Part shown: piece after piece, positions 1 to 5,370 of the stretch | Numbering within the stretch: position 1 is the stretch's first letter | How the letters are laid out: every line of letters starts with the position of its first letter | Assembly (NCBI GenBank): GCA_030671905.1 | Contig: DAOVHK010000101.1 | Span: forward strand, 1-5,370 | Direction of reading: 5' to 3' | Origin: Clostridia bacterium | GTDB lineage: Bacteria; UBA6262; WVXT01 | DNA length: 5,370 nucleotides | The notes under the pieces: generated by a model | Told to the model about the DNA's origin: nothing | The model's database searches: none | What the model saw: the letters and a program-made list of their open reading frames with translations, nothing else | Made by a program: the position numbers and the translations under genes

Positions 1-155
1 CTTTTAAGCTGCGAGGTAAGAGAGTGTTGAAGATGGCACCTTTGCATCACCACTTTGAATTGATTGGTTGGTCCGAGCCGAAAGTGGTAATCAGGTTTTG
101 GATTGTGGGGATTATTTTGGCCTTAATAGCTTTACGTGCGCTAAAACTCAGATGA
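1..155 (+). CDS. mraY: Phospho-N-acetylmuramoyl-pentapeptide-transferase (MraY), C-terminal end only
   Basis: This is the last 50 codons of MraY, read from base 3 to the TGA at 153-155; the rest lies left of the window. MraY is the integral membrane enzyme that transfers phospho-MurNAc-pentapeptide from UDP to undecaprenyl phosphate, making lipid I. The visible part carries the family's hallmark C-terminal block: KMAPLHHHFELIGWSEPKVV (bases 30-89), including the conserved triple histidine near the active site and the G-W-x-E-x-K-V-V segment. A last hydrophobic helix follows (about bases 93-134), then a short basic tail ending LKLR. The position directly before murD is standard dcw order. The stop codon overlaps the murD start as ATGA, so the two are probably translationally coupled. 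The identification is firm despite the short length, because this C-terminus is very strongly conserved. Confidence 0.96.
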   Translation, partial: FKLRGKRVLKMAPLHHHFELIGWSEPKVVIRFWIVGIILALIALRALKLR

Positions 156-1567
156 GAATAAAAGAAAACTATCAAGGAAGGAAAGTGTTAGTTATTGGTC
201 TGGCGCGAAGTGGCTTAGCGCTAGCTAATCTATTGACCATTCAGGGTGCTAGAGTGACAGTGACCGATGAAAAGAGTAAAAGGGAATTAATAAATAACAT
301 TAAAAAACTTAAAAAAGGGATAAAGATTCTTCTCGGTCGCCAGGATTCAGTCAGACTAAAGAATTTAGTCTCTGAATACGACTTGTTAGTCATAAGTCCT
401 GGTGTTCCCCAGGAAAATCCCCTGGTGGAGAAAGCAAGGGAGTTGAAAATCCCTGTGGTGAGTGAAATAGAGGCGGCATTCAACATTGCCTCTTCTAATC
501 TCCACTGGGAAACTTTGTCTTCTCCTCCGGTGGTAGCTGTTACAGGAACCAATGGAAAAACCACAACCTGCGAGTTAATTGCAGCAGTATTAAGGAGCAA
601 CGGAAGAAGAAAAGTAATAGTTGCCGGTAATATTGGTACTCCTCTATCTGGTGTGGTGGGGCAGATTAGGGAGAGGACTGTTTTGGTCCTGGAAATTAGC
701 AGTTTCCAGTTAGAGAATGTTGAGTCTTTCCATCCCTATGTGGCAGTGATTCTGAACATAACCCCTGACCACATGGACAGACACAGAACAATGGGTAAGT
801 ACATCCAGGCCAAAGCCAATATTTTTAAAAAACAAACAGAAGAAGATTTCTGTATTCTAAATGGAGACGATAAGAGATGTAAGATTCTGGAAGGGAAAGC
901 GAAGTCTCAAGTTATCTTCTTCAGTAGTAAGAGAGCCTTGCGTAAAGGAGTTTTTGTTGAGGGGAAAAGAATAGTTTCTAATTTAGACTCGAGGGCAAAA
1001 GTTCCTTCTGATAGAGGTGAACTCTTAGTTAAACACGTAAGAGTTCCTGGTCCCCATAATTTAGAGAATGCTCTGGTAGCCATTGCCATAGGAGATATAT
1101 TCAGTATATCGAGAAGTAAAATCAGAAGGGCAATTGAAGCCTTCTCAGGAATAGAACATCGTTTGGAAATAGTTCGAGAGATCGATGGCAGGAGATTTAT
1201 TAACGATTCTAAAGCGACAAATGTTGATGCTTGTAAGAGGGCGCTGGAAACATTTCCTGCCCCGATTATACTCATCATGGGAGGTTATGATAAAGGCGTG
1301 CCTTATAGGCCACTGGCGAATTTGGTTAGAGAAAAAGTCGCTGCTCTTATTTTGCTGGGTCAAGCTGCTTCCAGAATAGAGAGGGAGTTAATCGGTTCAG
1401 TTGCTATTTACAGAGTAGATGGAATGAAGGAAGGAGTAGAGTTGTCTTATAGTTTAAGCCAACCAGGCAGTTCGATTCTTTTTTCGCCAGCCTGTTCCAG
1501 TTTCGATATGTATTCCGACTTTGAAGAAAGAGGGAAAGATTTCAAAAGATGGGTAAAAAAGACCTAA
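152..1567 (+). CDS. murD: UDP-N-acetylmuramoyl-L-alanine--D-glutamate ligase (MurD)
   Basis: MurD is the cytoplasmic ATP-dependent Mur ligase that adds D-glutamate to UDP-MurNAc-L-Ala. The product is 471 residues, slightly above the usual 440-460. Motifs in order: N-terminal Rossmann-like UDP-binding domain with GLARSG (16-21) and SPGVP (82-86); the ATP P-loop TGTNGKTTT (131-139); GNIGTPL (159-165); LEISSFQLE (180-188); LNITPDHMDRH (201-211); a lysine at 221 in KANIF that fits the carbamylated lysine of the family; PGPHNLEN (299-306); HRLE (336-339); the C-terminal domain with NDSKATN (351-357), GGYDKG (377-382) and SPACSSFDMY (445-454). The ATG at 152 is chosen because it begins just before the Rossmann fold and overlaps the mraY stop by 4 bases; there is no clear Shine-Dalgarno, which fits coupling. 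An in-frame TTG at 68 lies within conserved mraY sequence and is not credible. The sequence SSNLHWETLSS (114-124) makes the linker before the P-loop a little long. Confidence 0.98.
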   Translation: MRIKENYQGRKVLVIGLARSGLALANLLTIQGARVTVTDEKSKRELINNIKKLKKGIKILLGRQDSVRLKNLVSEYDLLVISPGVPQENPLVEKARELKIPVVSEIEAAFNIASSNLHWETLSSPPVVAVTGTNGKTTTCELIAAVLRSNGRRKVIVAGNIGTPLSGVVGQIRERTVLVLEISSFQLENVESFHPYVAVILNITPDHMDRHRTMGKYIQAKANIFKKQTEEDFCILNGDDKRCKILEGKAKSQVIFFSSKRALRKGVFVEGKRIVSNLDSRAKVPSDRGELLVKHVRVPGPHNLENALVAIAIGDIFSISRSKIRRAIEAFSGIEHRLEIVREIDGRRFINDSKATNVDACKRALETFPAPIILIMGGYDKGVPYRPLANLVREKVAALILLGQAASRIERELIGSVAIYRVDGMKEGVELSYSLSQPGSSILFSPACSSFDMYSDFEERGKDFKRWVKKT

Positions 1568-2703
1568 GAACTCAGAAAAGAAAATGGGGAGACCCGGGAT
1601 ACAAGTTAAAGAAGGGCCTATATACACCAGAATATCATCGTGGCGATATTTTTCTACTCTCCGTTGTTCTCTTCCTGGTGTTCATAGGTGTGGTGATGGT
1701 TTTCAGTGCCAGTGCAATTGTATCCCATGAAAAGTTCGATACCAGTTATCTCTTTTTAATCAAGCAGATTATCTGGACAGTGATGGGTGTATTCTTGATG
1801 CTTGTTTTAGCAAGGATTGATTATAACAAGTTGCAGAAGTTTTCCCGACCGCTTATGGTTTTCTCATTTAGTCTTCTGGTTTTAGTTTTGCTGATAGAAC
1901 CTGGAGAAATCAAGCGTTGGCTTAAGTTCGGAATGGTGAACTTTCAACCCTCGGAGATGGCAAAAATTTGTTTGATTCTCTATATAGCGGATGTTTTAGA
2001 CCGGAAAGGAAGCAAGCTCCAGGATTTCAAAAAAGGGCTTTTGCCAATTCTAGCAGTAACAGGAGTATTTTTGATACTTATCTATGCTGAGCCTGATCTG
2101 GGAACTGCGGTTATCTTGGGACTGGTTGTATTGGCGATGCTGTTTATGGGAGGAGTTAGGCTTTCCCATCTTCTCTCGCTTGTCCTGGCAAGTATACCAC
2201 TTTTATATTTTGCAGTTTTTCATGTGGGGTATCGCCGGGAACGAATTCTAACCTTCATCAATCCTTGGGCTGATGCCCAGAGAATAGGCTACCAGATTGT
2301 TCAGGCTCTCCTTGCTCTTGGCTCAGGAGGTTTTTTTGGAAAAGGACTGGGAGCTTCCAGGGCTAAATTATTCTTTCTACCCGAGCCTTATACTGATTTT
2401 ATCTTTTCCATAATTGGAGAAGAGCTCGGATTTTTGGGTGCCAGCTTGATAATATTTCTATTCGTTATTATTGCCTGGAGGGGACTACATATAGCTACAA
2501 AAGCGCCCAATCAATTCGGAAATTTATTAGCTGCGGGAATCACCTTTTTAATTACTTTCCAGGCTGTTTTAAATATCAGTATAGTTACTGCTTGTCTGCC
2601 AACTAAAGGGATCACCTTGCCTTTTCTCTCATATGGTGGGTCTTCTTTGGTCTTCTCGCTGGCGGGAGTGGGAATACTTCTCAATATTTCCCGACAGACA
2701 TAA
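1549..2703 (+). CDS. ftsW: Septal peptidoglycan glycosyltransferase FtsW (SEDS family)
   Basis: FtsW is the SEDS-family membrane polymerase that, with a partner class B penicillin-binding protein, builds septal peptidoglycan from lipid II. The product is 384 residues, a normal size. A basic cytoplasmic tail (1-31) precedes about ten hydrophobic segments, near 33-54, 67-87, 102-117, 136-150, 163-180, 184-200, 206-224, 285-308, 325-346 and 359-380. Family motifs: FSASA (52-56), FQPSEMAK (132-139), AEPDLGTA (180-187), the large extracytoplasmic loop with GKGLGAS (264-270) and PEPYTDFIFSIIGEELG (278-294), and PTKGITLPFLSYGGSSL (351-367). D283 in TDFIF matches the catalytic aspartate known from FtsW and RodA. 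PTKG and the location beside murD and murG favour FtsW over RodA; SpoVE cannot be excluded by motif alone. The ATG at 1549 overlaps murD by 19 bases. A purine-rich stretch (about 1524-1538) sits rather far upstream, so coupling to murD translation is likely. No other ATG occurs before residue 50. Confidence 0.96.
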   Translation: MGKKDLRTQKRKWGDPGYKLKKGLYTPEYHRGDIFLLSVVLFLVFIGVVMVFSASAIVSHEKFDTSYLFLIKQIIWTVMGVFLMLVLARIDYNKLQKFSRPLMVFSFSLLVLVLLIEPGEIKRWLKFGMVNFQPSEMAKICLILYIADVLDRKGSKLQDFKKGLLPILAVTGVFLILIYAEPDLGTAVILGLVVLAMLFMGGVRLSHLLSLVLASIPLLYFAVFHVGYRRERILTFINPWADAQRIGYQIVQALLALGSGGFFGKGLGASRAKLFFLPEPYTDFIFSIIGEELGFLGASLIIFLFVIIAWRGLHIATKAPNQFGNLLAAGITFLITFQAVLNISIVTACLPTKGITLPFLSYGGSSLVFSLAGVGILLNISRQT

Positions 2704-2716
2704 GACAACAAAAAAG

Positions 2717-2804
2717 GGGACAGGCTACTTTTTGACAAAAAAACTGGAGTCCTCCCGAAAGGGAGGGCGTAAATAGAAATCCCCACTTAAATTCTAGGGA
2801 CAGG
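2717..2804 (+). repeat. Pair of GGGACAGG direct repeats flanking the hairpin in the ftsW-murG gap
   Basis: The octamer GGGACAGG occurs at 2717-2724 and again at 2797-2804, 80 bases apart, on either side of the 2749-2768 hairpin. The matches extend loosely: GGGGACAGGCTACTT (2716-2730) against AGGGACAGGGACTT (2796-2809). The left copy is embedded in an A-run and T-run context (AAAAAG at 2711-2716 and CTTTTT at 2728-2733 are complementary). TCCCC at 2780-2784 could also pair with GGGGA at 2716-2720, but this is only five pairs. The sequence is seen directly. From memory only, GGGGACAGG-type sequences with nearby runs of T are common in dispersed repeats of several uncultured bacterial phyla, in the style of REP elements mobilised by Y1 transposases. 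Whether this is such an element, its true ends and its mobility are inference. Confidence 0.5.
2742..2768 (+). repeat. Hairpin repeat, copy 1, in the ftsW-murG gap
   Basis: A leader AACTGGAGT runs into a strong hairpin. CCTCCC (2751-2756) pairs with GGGAGG (2761-2766) across a GAAA tetraloop, and G2749-C2768 plus a T2750-G2767 wobble extend it to eight pairs. C(GAAA)G is a GNRA-type loop, a very stable RNA cap. The leader and left arm match the element at 5299-5313 in 14 of 15 bases, so this is a repeat and not a chance stem. It lies 45 bases after the ftsW stop and 44 bases before the murG ATG. No U-run follows it on the + strand (GTAAATAG comes next), so it is not a standard intrinsic terminator. 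Candidate roles are a REP-like dispersed element or an mRNA processing or stability structure; the sequence does not decide between them. Confidence 0.6.
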
Positions 2805-2806
2805 GA
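2802..2806 (+). promoter_or_regulatory. Ribosome-binding site of murG
   Basis: AGGGA sits six bases before the ATG at 2813, an adequate Shine-Dalgarno match. It overlaps the right-hand GGGACAGG repeat (2797-2804), so the ribosome-binding site of murG appears to be supplied partly by repeat sequence. An in-frame TAG at 2795-2797 rules out any earlier murG start, which makes this site decisive for the start call. Confidence 0.65.
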
Positions 2807-2812
2807 CTTGTT

Positions 2813-3892
2813 ATGCAAATTTTGATTGTTCTGGGAGGTACTGGAGGACACATTTACCCAGGTCTCGCTCTGGGAGAAAAGTTGAGAAGTCGCAATAATG
2901 AAGTTATTTTGGTAGGAAAAAAAAGAGGGATTGGCGAGAGGATAGCACGAGAAAGTGGATTTTCATTCTTCCAAATTGTAGGAGAAGGATTAGTAAGAAA
3001 ATTCTCATTGAAAGTTTTCCGTTTCTTTGCAAAATCTATCCAGGGATTCTTTCAGTCTATACAAATTTTTCGTTCTTTCAAACCGGATACAGTTGTAGGA
3101 ATGGGGGGATATTTATCCTTCTCAGTAGTTCTGGCAGCGAAAATATCCAGGATAACTTGTGCGATTCATGAGCCAAATGTTCTTCCTGGACTGGCCAATA
3201 GAGTTTTAGCCAAGATAGTTGACAGAATAATGGTCAGTTTTAAAGAGACGGAAAAATATTTTCCATCAAAGAAGACGTTTCTTACGGGAAGTCCTGTTCG
3301 CCAATCTATCTTAAGTTGCCCGAGAAGCGAGGGCTTGCGAAAATTGGATCTGGTAGAAGGGAAAAAGAATATTATCGTTTTTGGAGGGAGTCAAGGTGCC
3401 CGTAGCATAAATTTGGCAATGGTAAAAGCATTAAATTTTTTGAATCCTTTGAGAAAGAAGATTCAAATTATACACATCGTGGGCATTGAACAATTTTCTA
3501 AAATAAAAGAAGAATACGAGAAAAGAAATTACTCATCACGTGTTCTCCCTTATCTTCTCCATATGGAATATGCCTATAGCTGTTGTGACCTGGTAATTTC
3601 CCGTTCTGGCGCAAGTACTATCGCTGAAATCATAGCAAAAGGCTTACCCAGCATTCTTATTCCCTATCCTTATGCAACTCGTGGACACCAGAAAGCGAAT
3701 GCTGAGTTTCTATCAAAAAGAGGGGGTTGTCTACTTATTGAGGACAACCAGTTGACAGGTGAGTTACTCGCTGATGTCATCATTCACTTGATTGCCGACG
3801 AGGCAGAGTTGAGGGGAATGGCGGAAAATACGAGAAGACTTTCTATTGACGATACAGCTGGCAAGATGGCCGATTTAATTGAAGCAATGTAA
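2813..3892 (+). CDS. murG: UDP-GlcNAc--lipid I N-acetylglucosaminyltransferase (MurG)
   Basis: MurG is the membrane-associated GT-B glycosyltransferase (family GT28) on the cytoplasmic face that transfers GlcNAc from UDP-GlcNAc to lipid I, forming lipid II. The product is 359 residues, the usual length. The N-terminal domain has the glycine-rich GGTGGHIYPG (8-17) with H13, a second glycine loop GMGGY (96-100), and HEPNVLPGLANR (119-130), the family's H-E-x-N block. The C-terminal UDP-GlcNAc-binding domain has the third glycine loop GGSQGARSIN (191-200), SRSGASTIAE (263-272), GLPSILIPYPYATRGHQ (277-293) and NAEFL (296-300). The hydrophobic and basic stretch around 62-84 fits the membrane-association patch of this domain. 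H-E-P-N, where E. coli and Bacillus have H-E-Q-N, is a mild variation. The start is fixed by an in-frame TAG at 2795 and AGGGA at 2802. Its place between ftsW and murC is classical dcw order. Confidence 0.98.
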   Translation: MQILIVLGGTGGHIYPGLALGEKLRSRNNEVILVGKKRGIGERIARESGFSFFQIVGEGLVRKFSLKVFRFFAKSIQGFFQSIQIFRSFKPDTVVGMGGYLSFSVVLAAKISRITCAIHEPNVLPGLANRVLAKIVDRIMVSFKETEKYFPSKKTFLTGSPVRQSILSCPRSEGLRKLDLVEGKKNIIVFGGSQGARSINLAMVKALNFLNPLRKKIQIIHIVGIEQFSKIKEEYEKRNYSSRVLPYLLHMEYAYSCCDLVISRSGASTIAEIIAKGLPSILIPYPYATRGHQKANAEFLSKRGGCLLIEDNQLTGELLADVIIHLIADEAELRGMAENTRRLSIDDTAGKMADLIEAM

Positions 3893-3902
3893 AAGCTTGT
3901 CG

Positions 3903-3908
3903 AAAGGA
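3903..3908 (+). promoter_or_regulatory. Ribosome-binding site of murC
   Basis: AAAGGA lies nine bases before the ATG at 3918 and is among the better Shine-Dalgarno matches in the window. The TAA at 3909-3911 is in frame with murC and excludes any longer product. The whole murG-murC spacer is only 25 bases and has no hairpin, so murC is probably read from the same transcript as murG. Confidence 0.7.
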
Positions 3909-3917
3909 TAAACCAGA

Positions 3918-5285
3918 ATGTTAAAGAACATTCAACACATACATTTTGTGGGAATAGGCGGTTCAGGGATGAGCGGAATTGCTGAAGTCCTGATAAATTT
4001 GGGCTATAAAGTTAGTGGGTCGGACCTTAAACAGACAGAAGTAACCGAGCGGTTAGCATCTCTGGGCGGTAAAATATTTATTGGGCATAAGCCTGAACAG
4101 GTAGGAAATGCCCACGTGGTGGTTACTTCCAGCGCGCTTCTCCCTGATAATCCGGAAGTGGTTCAAGCAAAGAGACTTAAAATCCCCGTTATTCCTCGAG
4201 CGGAGATGCTTGCCGAGTTGATGAGGCTGAAGTATGCAGTGACAATTGCCGGCACTCATGGAAAAACAGTGACCACTTCACTTGTATCCATGGTTCTTGC
4301 CGAGGGCGGATTGGATCCTACAGTAGTAATCGGTGGGCGTTTAAAAAATATCGGCTCTTCTGCCAAGATGGGTAAGGGAGAGTTTATAGTAGCTGAAGCA
4401 GATGAGAGCGATGGCTCGTTCCTCAAACTTACTCCCACCATTGCGCTCGTCACAAATATCGACGATGACCATCTTGATTACTATAAAACCCTGGATAACA
4501 TCAAAAACACTTTCGTCCAGTTCGTAAACAAGGTTCCTTTTTACGGATCTATTATTCTTTGTGGTGAGGATGAAAATAGCAAGTCGATTATTCCTCGAAT
4601 AACGAGAAAATATTATACTTATGGAAGAGGGAAAAATTATGATTTTTATGCGGAAAATATAGTATACGAAGAGATGCACACTGAATTTGACCTCTGCTTT
4701 TCGGGGAAAAATCTGGGCAGACTCAAACTACACTTTCCTGGAGCTCATAACGTTCTCAACTCTCTGGGCGCAGCTGCAGTAGGTATTGAACTGGGAGTAG
4801 GATTTGAAAAGATTCGAAAGGCTTTTCTTGATTTTACTGGCGTTAGTCGAAGACTGGAGGTTAAAGCCAGAAAAAAGGATATAGTATTTATAGATGACTA
4901 TGGACACCATCCCACAGAAATAAGAGTAACTCTGGAGACAATCAAATCGATCTGGCCAGAAAGGAGACTGTTAGTTATCTTCCAGCCGCATCGGTATACA
5001 CGCACGAGAGACCTGGCAAAAAAATTTGGACCTTCTTTTAATAGTGTCAGCCGAATTTGGCTCACAGATATATATTCTGCAGGAGAGAAACCCATTCCAG
5101 GAATCTCTTCATCATTAATCCTGGAATCCTTCCCTGCTGAAAAGAGAGAGACTGTTACATTGATTTTAGACCGAAAAGCTATAATCAAGGAGGTTGTAAA
5201 AAGCCTGCGACCCCAGGATGTGCTCGTCACATTAGGAGCTGGGGATGTCTACAAAATCGGCGAAGAAATTCTAAACAAAATTTAA
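3918..5285 (+). CDS. murC: UDP-N-acetylmuramate--L-alanine ligase (MurC)
   Basis: MurC is the cytoplasmic ATP-dependent ligase that attaches L-alanine to UDP-MurNAc, the first amino acid of the stem peptide. The product is 455 residues, typical for a stand-alone MurC with no ligase fusion. The N-terminal UDP-sugar-binding domain has HFVGIGGSGMSGIAE (9-23), SGSD (33-36) and VTSSAL (69-74). The central ATPase domain has the P-loop AGTHGKTVTT (111-120), EADESDGSF (160-168), NIDDDHLDYY (180-189), PFYG (207-210) and PGAHNVLN (274-281). The C-terminal domain has GVSRRLE (308-314), DDYGHHPTEI (326-335), FQPHRYTRT (355-363), YSAGE (386-390) and TLGAGD (438-443). DDYGHHPTE and the GIGGSGMSG opening separate MurC from MurD, MurE and MurF; Mpl is less likely given the dcw position and SAGE. 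All expected motifs are intact. Translation starts at the only in-frame ATG after the TAA at 3909. Confidence 0.98.
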   Translation: MLKNIQHIHFVGIGGSGMSGIAEVLINLGYKVSGSDLKQTEVTERLASLGGKIFIGHKPEQVGNAHVVVTSSALLPDNPEVVQAKRLKIPVIPRAEMLAELMRLKYAVTIAGTHGKTVTTSLVSMVLAEGGLDPTVVIGGRLKNIGSSAKMGKGEFIVAEADESDGSFLKLTPTIALVTNIDDDHLDYYKTLDNIKNTFVQFVNKVPFYGSIILCGEDENSKSIIPRITRKYYTYGRGKNYDFYAENIVYEEMHTEFDLCFSGKNLGRLKLHFPGAHNVLNSLGAAAVGIELGVGFEKIRKAFLDFTGVSRRLEVKARKKDIVFIDDYGHHPTEIRVTLETIKSIWPERRLLVIFQPHRYTRTRDLAKKFGPSFNSVSRIWLTDIYSAGEKPIPGISSSLILESFPAEKRETVTLILDRKAIIKEVVKSLRPQDVLVTLGAGDVYKIGEEILNKI

Positions 5286-5298
5286 ACTCTAAACTTAT

Positions 5299-5327
5299 AA
5301 CTGGAATCCTCCCCGAAGGGGAAAGGA
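5299..5327 (+). repeat. Hairpin repeat, copy 2, downstream of murC
   Basis: AACTGGAATCCTCCC at 5299-5313 matches 2742-2756 in 14 of 15 bases. The hairpin has TCCCC (5310-5314) pairing with GGGGA (5318-5322) over a GAA loop. After a two-base AA bulge (5323-5324), TCC (5307-5309) pairs with GGA (5325-5327). Relative to copy 1 the inner arms gained a base on both sides (CCCC/GGGG against CCC/GGG), so pairing is kept although the sequence differs; that suggests the RNA or DNA structure matters. There is no following U-run, so it is not a good intrinsic terminator. It lies 13 bases after the murC stop and 31 bases before the next start. The 10-mer GAAAGGATAA at its right edge (5321-5330) also occurs at the murC ribosome-binding site (3902-3911), probably by chance. 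Confidence 0.55.
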
Positions 5328-5358
5328 TAAGAGAAGAGGCAAAAGAGAGAAAGGCACA

Positions 5359-5370
5359 ATGGATATATTA
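5359..5370 (+). CDS. Start of a further gene, possibly murB (only four codons in the window)
   Basis: An ATG at 5359 opens a frame reading M-D-I-L to the window edge. It is preceded by a purine-rich stretch with AAAGG at 5350-5354, four bases from the ATG, which is a short spacing. It is the only ATG, GTG or TTG in its frame after the TAA at 5290-5292. Four residues cannot identify a product. The gene after murC in many Gram-negative-type dcw clusters is murB (UDP-N-acetylenolpyruvoylglucosamine reductase), with ddl or ftsQ as alternatives. That suggestion rests on gene order alone. Confidence 0.4.

Noticed and set aside
68..151. A possible 28-residue upstream extension of MurD from TTG at 68
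   Set aside because: It would overlap the strongly conserved MraY C-terminus by 88 bases, has no resemblance to MurD N-termini, and the ATG at 152 gives a standard MurD start with ATGA coupling.
241..1363. Minus-strand and alternate-frame open frames within murD
   Set aside because: They are shadows of a gene with all MurD motifs; their translations show no recognisable domain and no supporting start signals.
2732..2737. Perfect TTGACA that could be a -35 box for murG
   Set aside because: At 16-18 bases spacing the sequence is inside the GC-rich hairpin (near CCGAAA), with no TATAAT-like hexamer; the nearest AT-rich hexamer, TAAATA at 2770, is about 32 bases away.
2737..2768. Minus-strand intrinsic terminator: on the reverse strand the hairpin is followed by TCCAG and then seven T
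   Set aside because: No plausible minus-strand gene exists in the window for it to terminate, and the T-run does not abut the stem. The A/T run seems to belong to the repeat.
2511..2786. Minus-strand open frame across the ftsW 3' end and the gap
   Set aside because: It lies mostly antisense to conserved FtsW codons including the PTKG and SYGGSS motifs, and its beginning is the repeat sequence. No family resemblance.
4053..5230. Several minus-strand open frames inside murC
   Set aside because: Each is antisense to MurC motifs and none has a recognisable product or ribosome-binding site.
5307..5327. Intrinsic terminator after murC
   Set aside because: The stem is short and bulged and is followed by ATAAGAGAAG, with no U-run. 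The next start lies 31 bases on, so readthrough is more likely.
3902..5330. Shared 10-mer GAAAGGATAA at 3902-3911 and 5321-5330 as a second repeat family
   Set aside because: It is a Shine-Dalgarno-like, low-complexity purine string. At the second site no start codon follows at suitable distance, and flanking sequence does not match.
1..5370. CRISPR arrays, tRNA or rRNA genes, phage or defence genes, or an unknown system
   Set aside because: Nearly all of the window is conserved dcw coding sequence, and the gaps are too short and lack such structures.

Overview
This window is a stretch of a division and cell wall (dcw) cluster from a bacterium that makes ordinary peptidoglycan. All recognisable genes are on the + strand, in the order mraY (3' end only), murD, ftsW, murG, murC, then the first codons of one more gene that runs off the right edge. 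Base composition is moderately A+T-rich, at roughly two-fifths G+C by eye. All four complete genes have full-length products with their family motifs intact, and I see no frameshift, truncation or inserted gene.

The host cannot be fixed from this alone. Having murC directly after murG, with a further gene following, is the arrangement of Gram-negative-type dcw clusters; in Bacillus-like Firmicutes murC lies elsewhere. The codon composition, and a short intergenic repeat of a kind I associate from memory with uncultured phyla such as Omnitrophota, make such a lineage plausible, but this is a weak inference.

Layout: mraY and murD overlap by 4 bases (ATGA). murD and ftsW overlap by 19 bases. 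A 109-base gap (2704-2812) separates ftsW from murG, 25 bases separate murG from murC, and 73 bases separate murC from the next start. The first half is therefore tightly coupled. No convincing promoter or intrinsic terminator was found, so the whole stretch is probably one transcript begun upstream.

The gene products act in sequence. MurC and MurD add L-Ala and D-Glu to UDP-MurNAc in the cytoplasm. MraY moves the completed UDP-MurNAc-pentapeptide onto undecaprenyl phosphate (lipid I), and MurG adds GlcNAc to give lipid II. FtsW polymerises flipped lipid II at the division septum.

The coding part is conventional. The only structure not explained by the genes is in the two larger gaps. Both carry a related element, AACTGGARTCCTCCC followed by a short G-rich hairpin arm, and the first gap also holds two copies of GGGACAGG, one of them overlapping the murG ribosome-binding site. 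These look like small dispersed repeats inserted between essential genes. I found no evidence for a new biological system.
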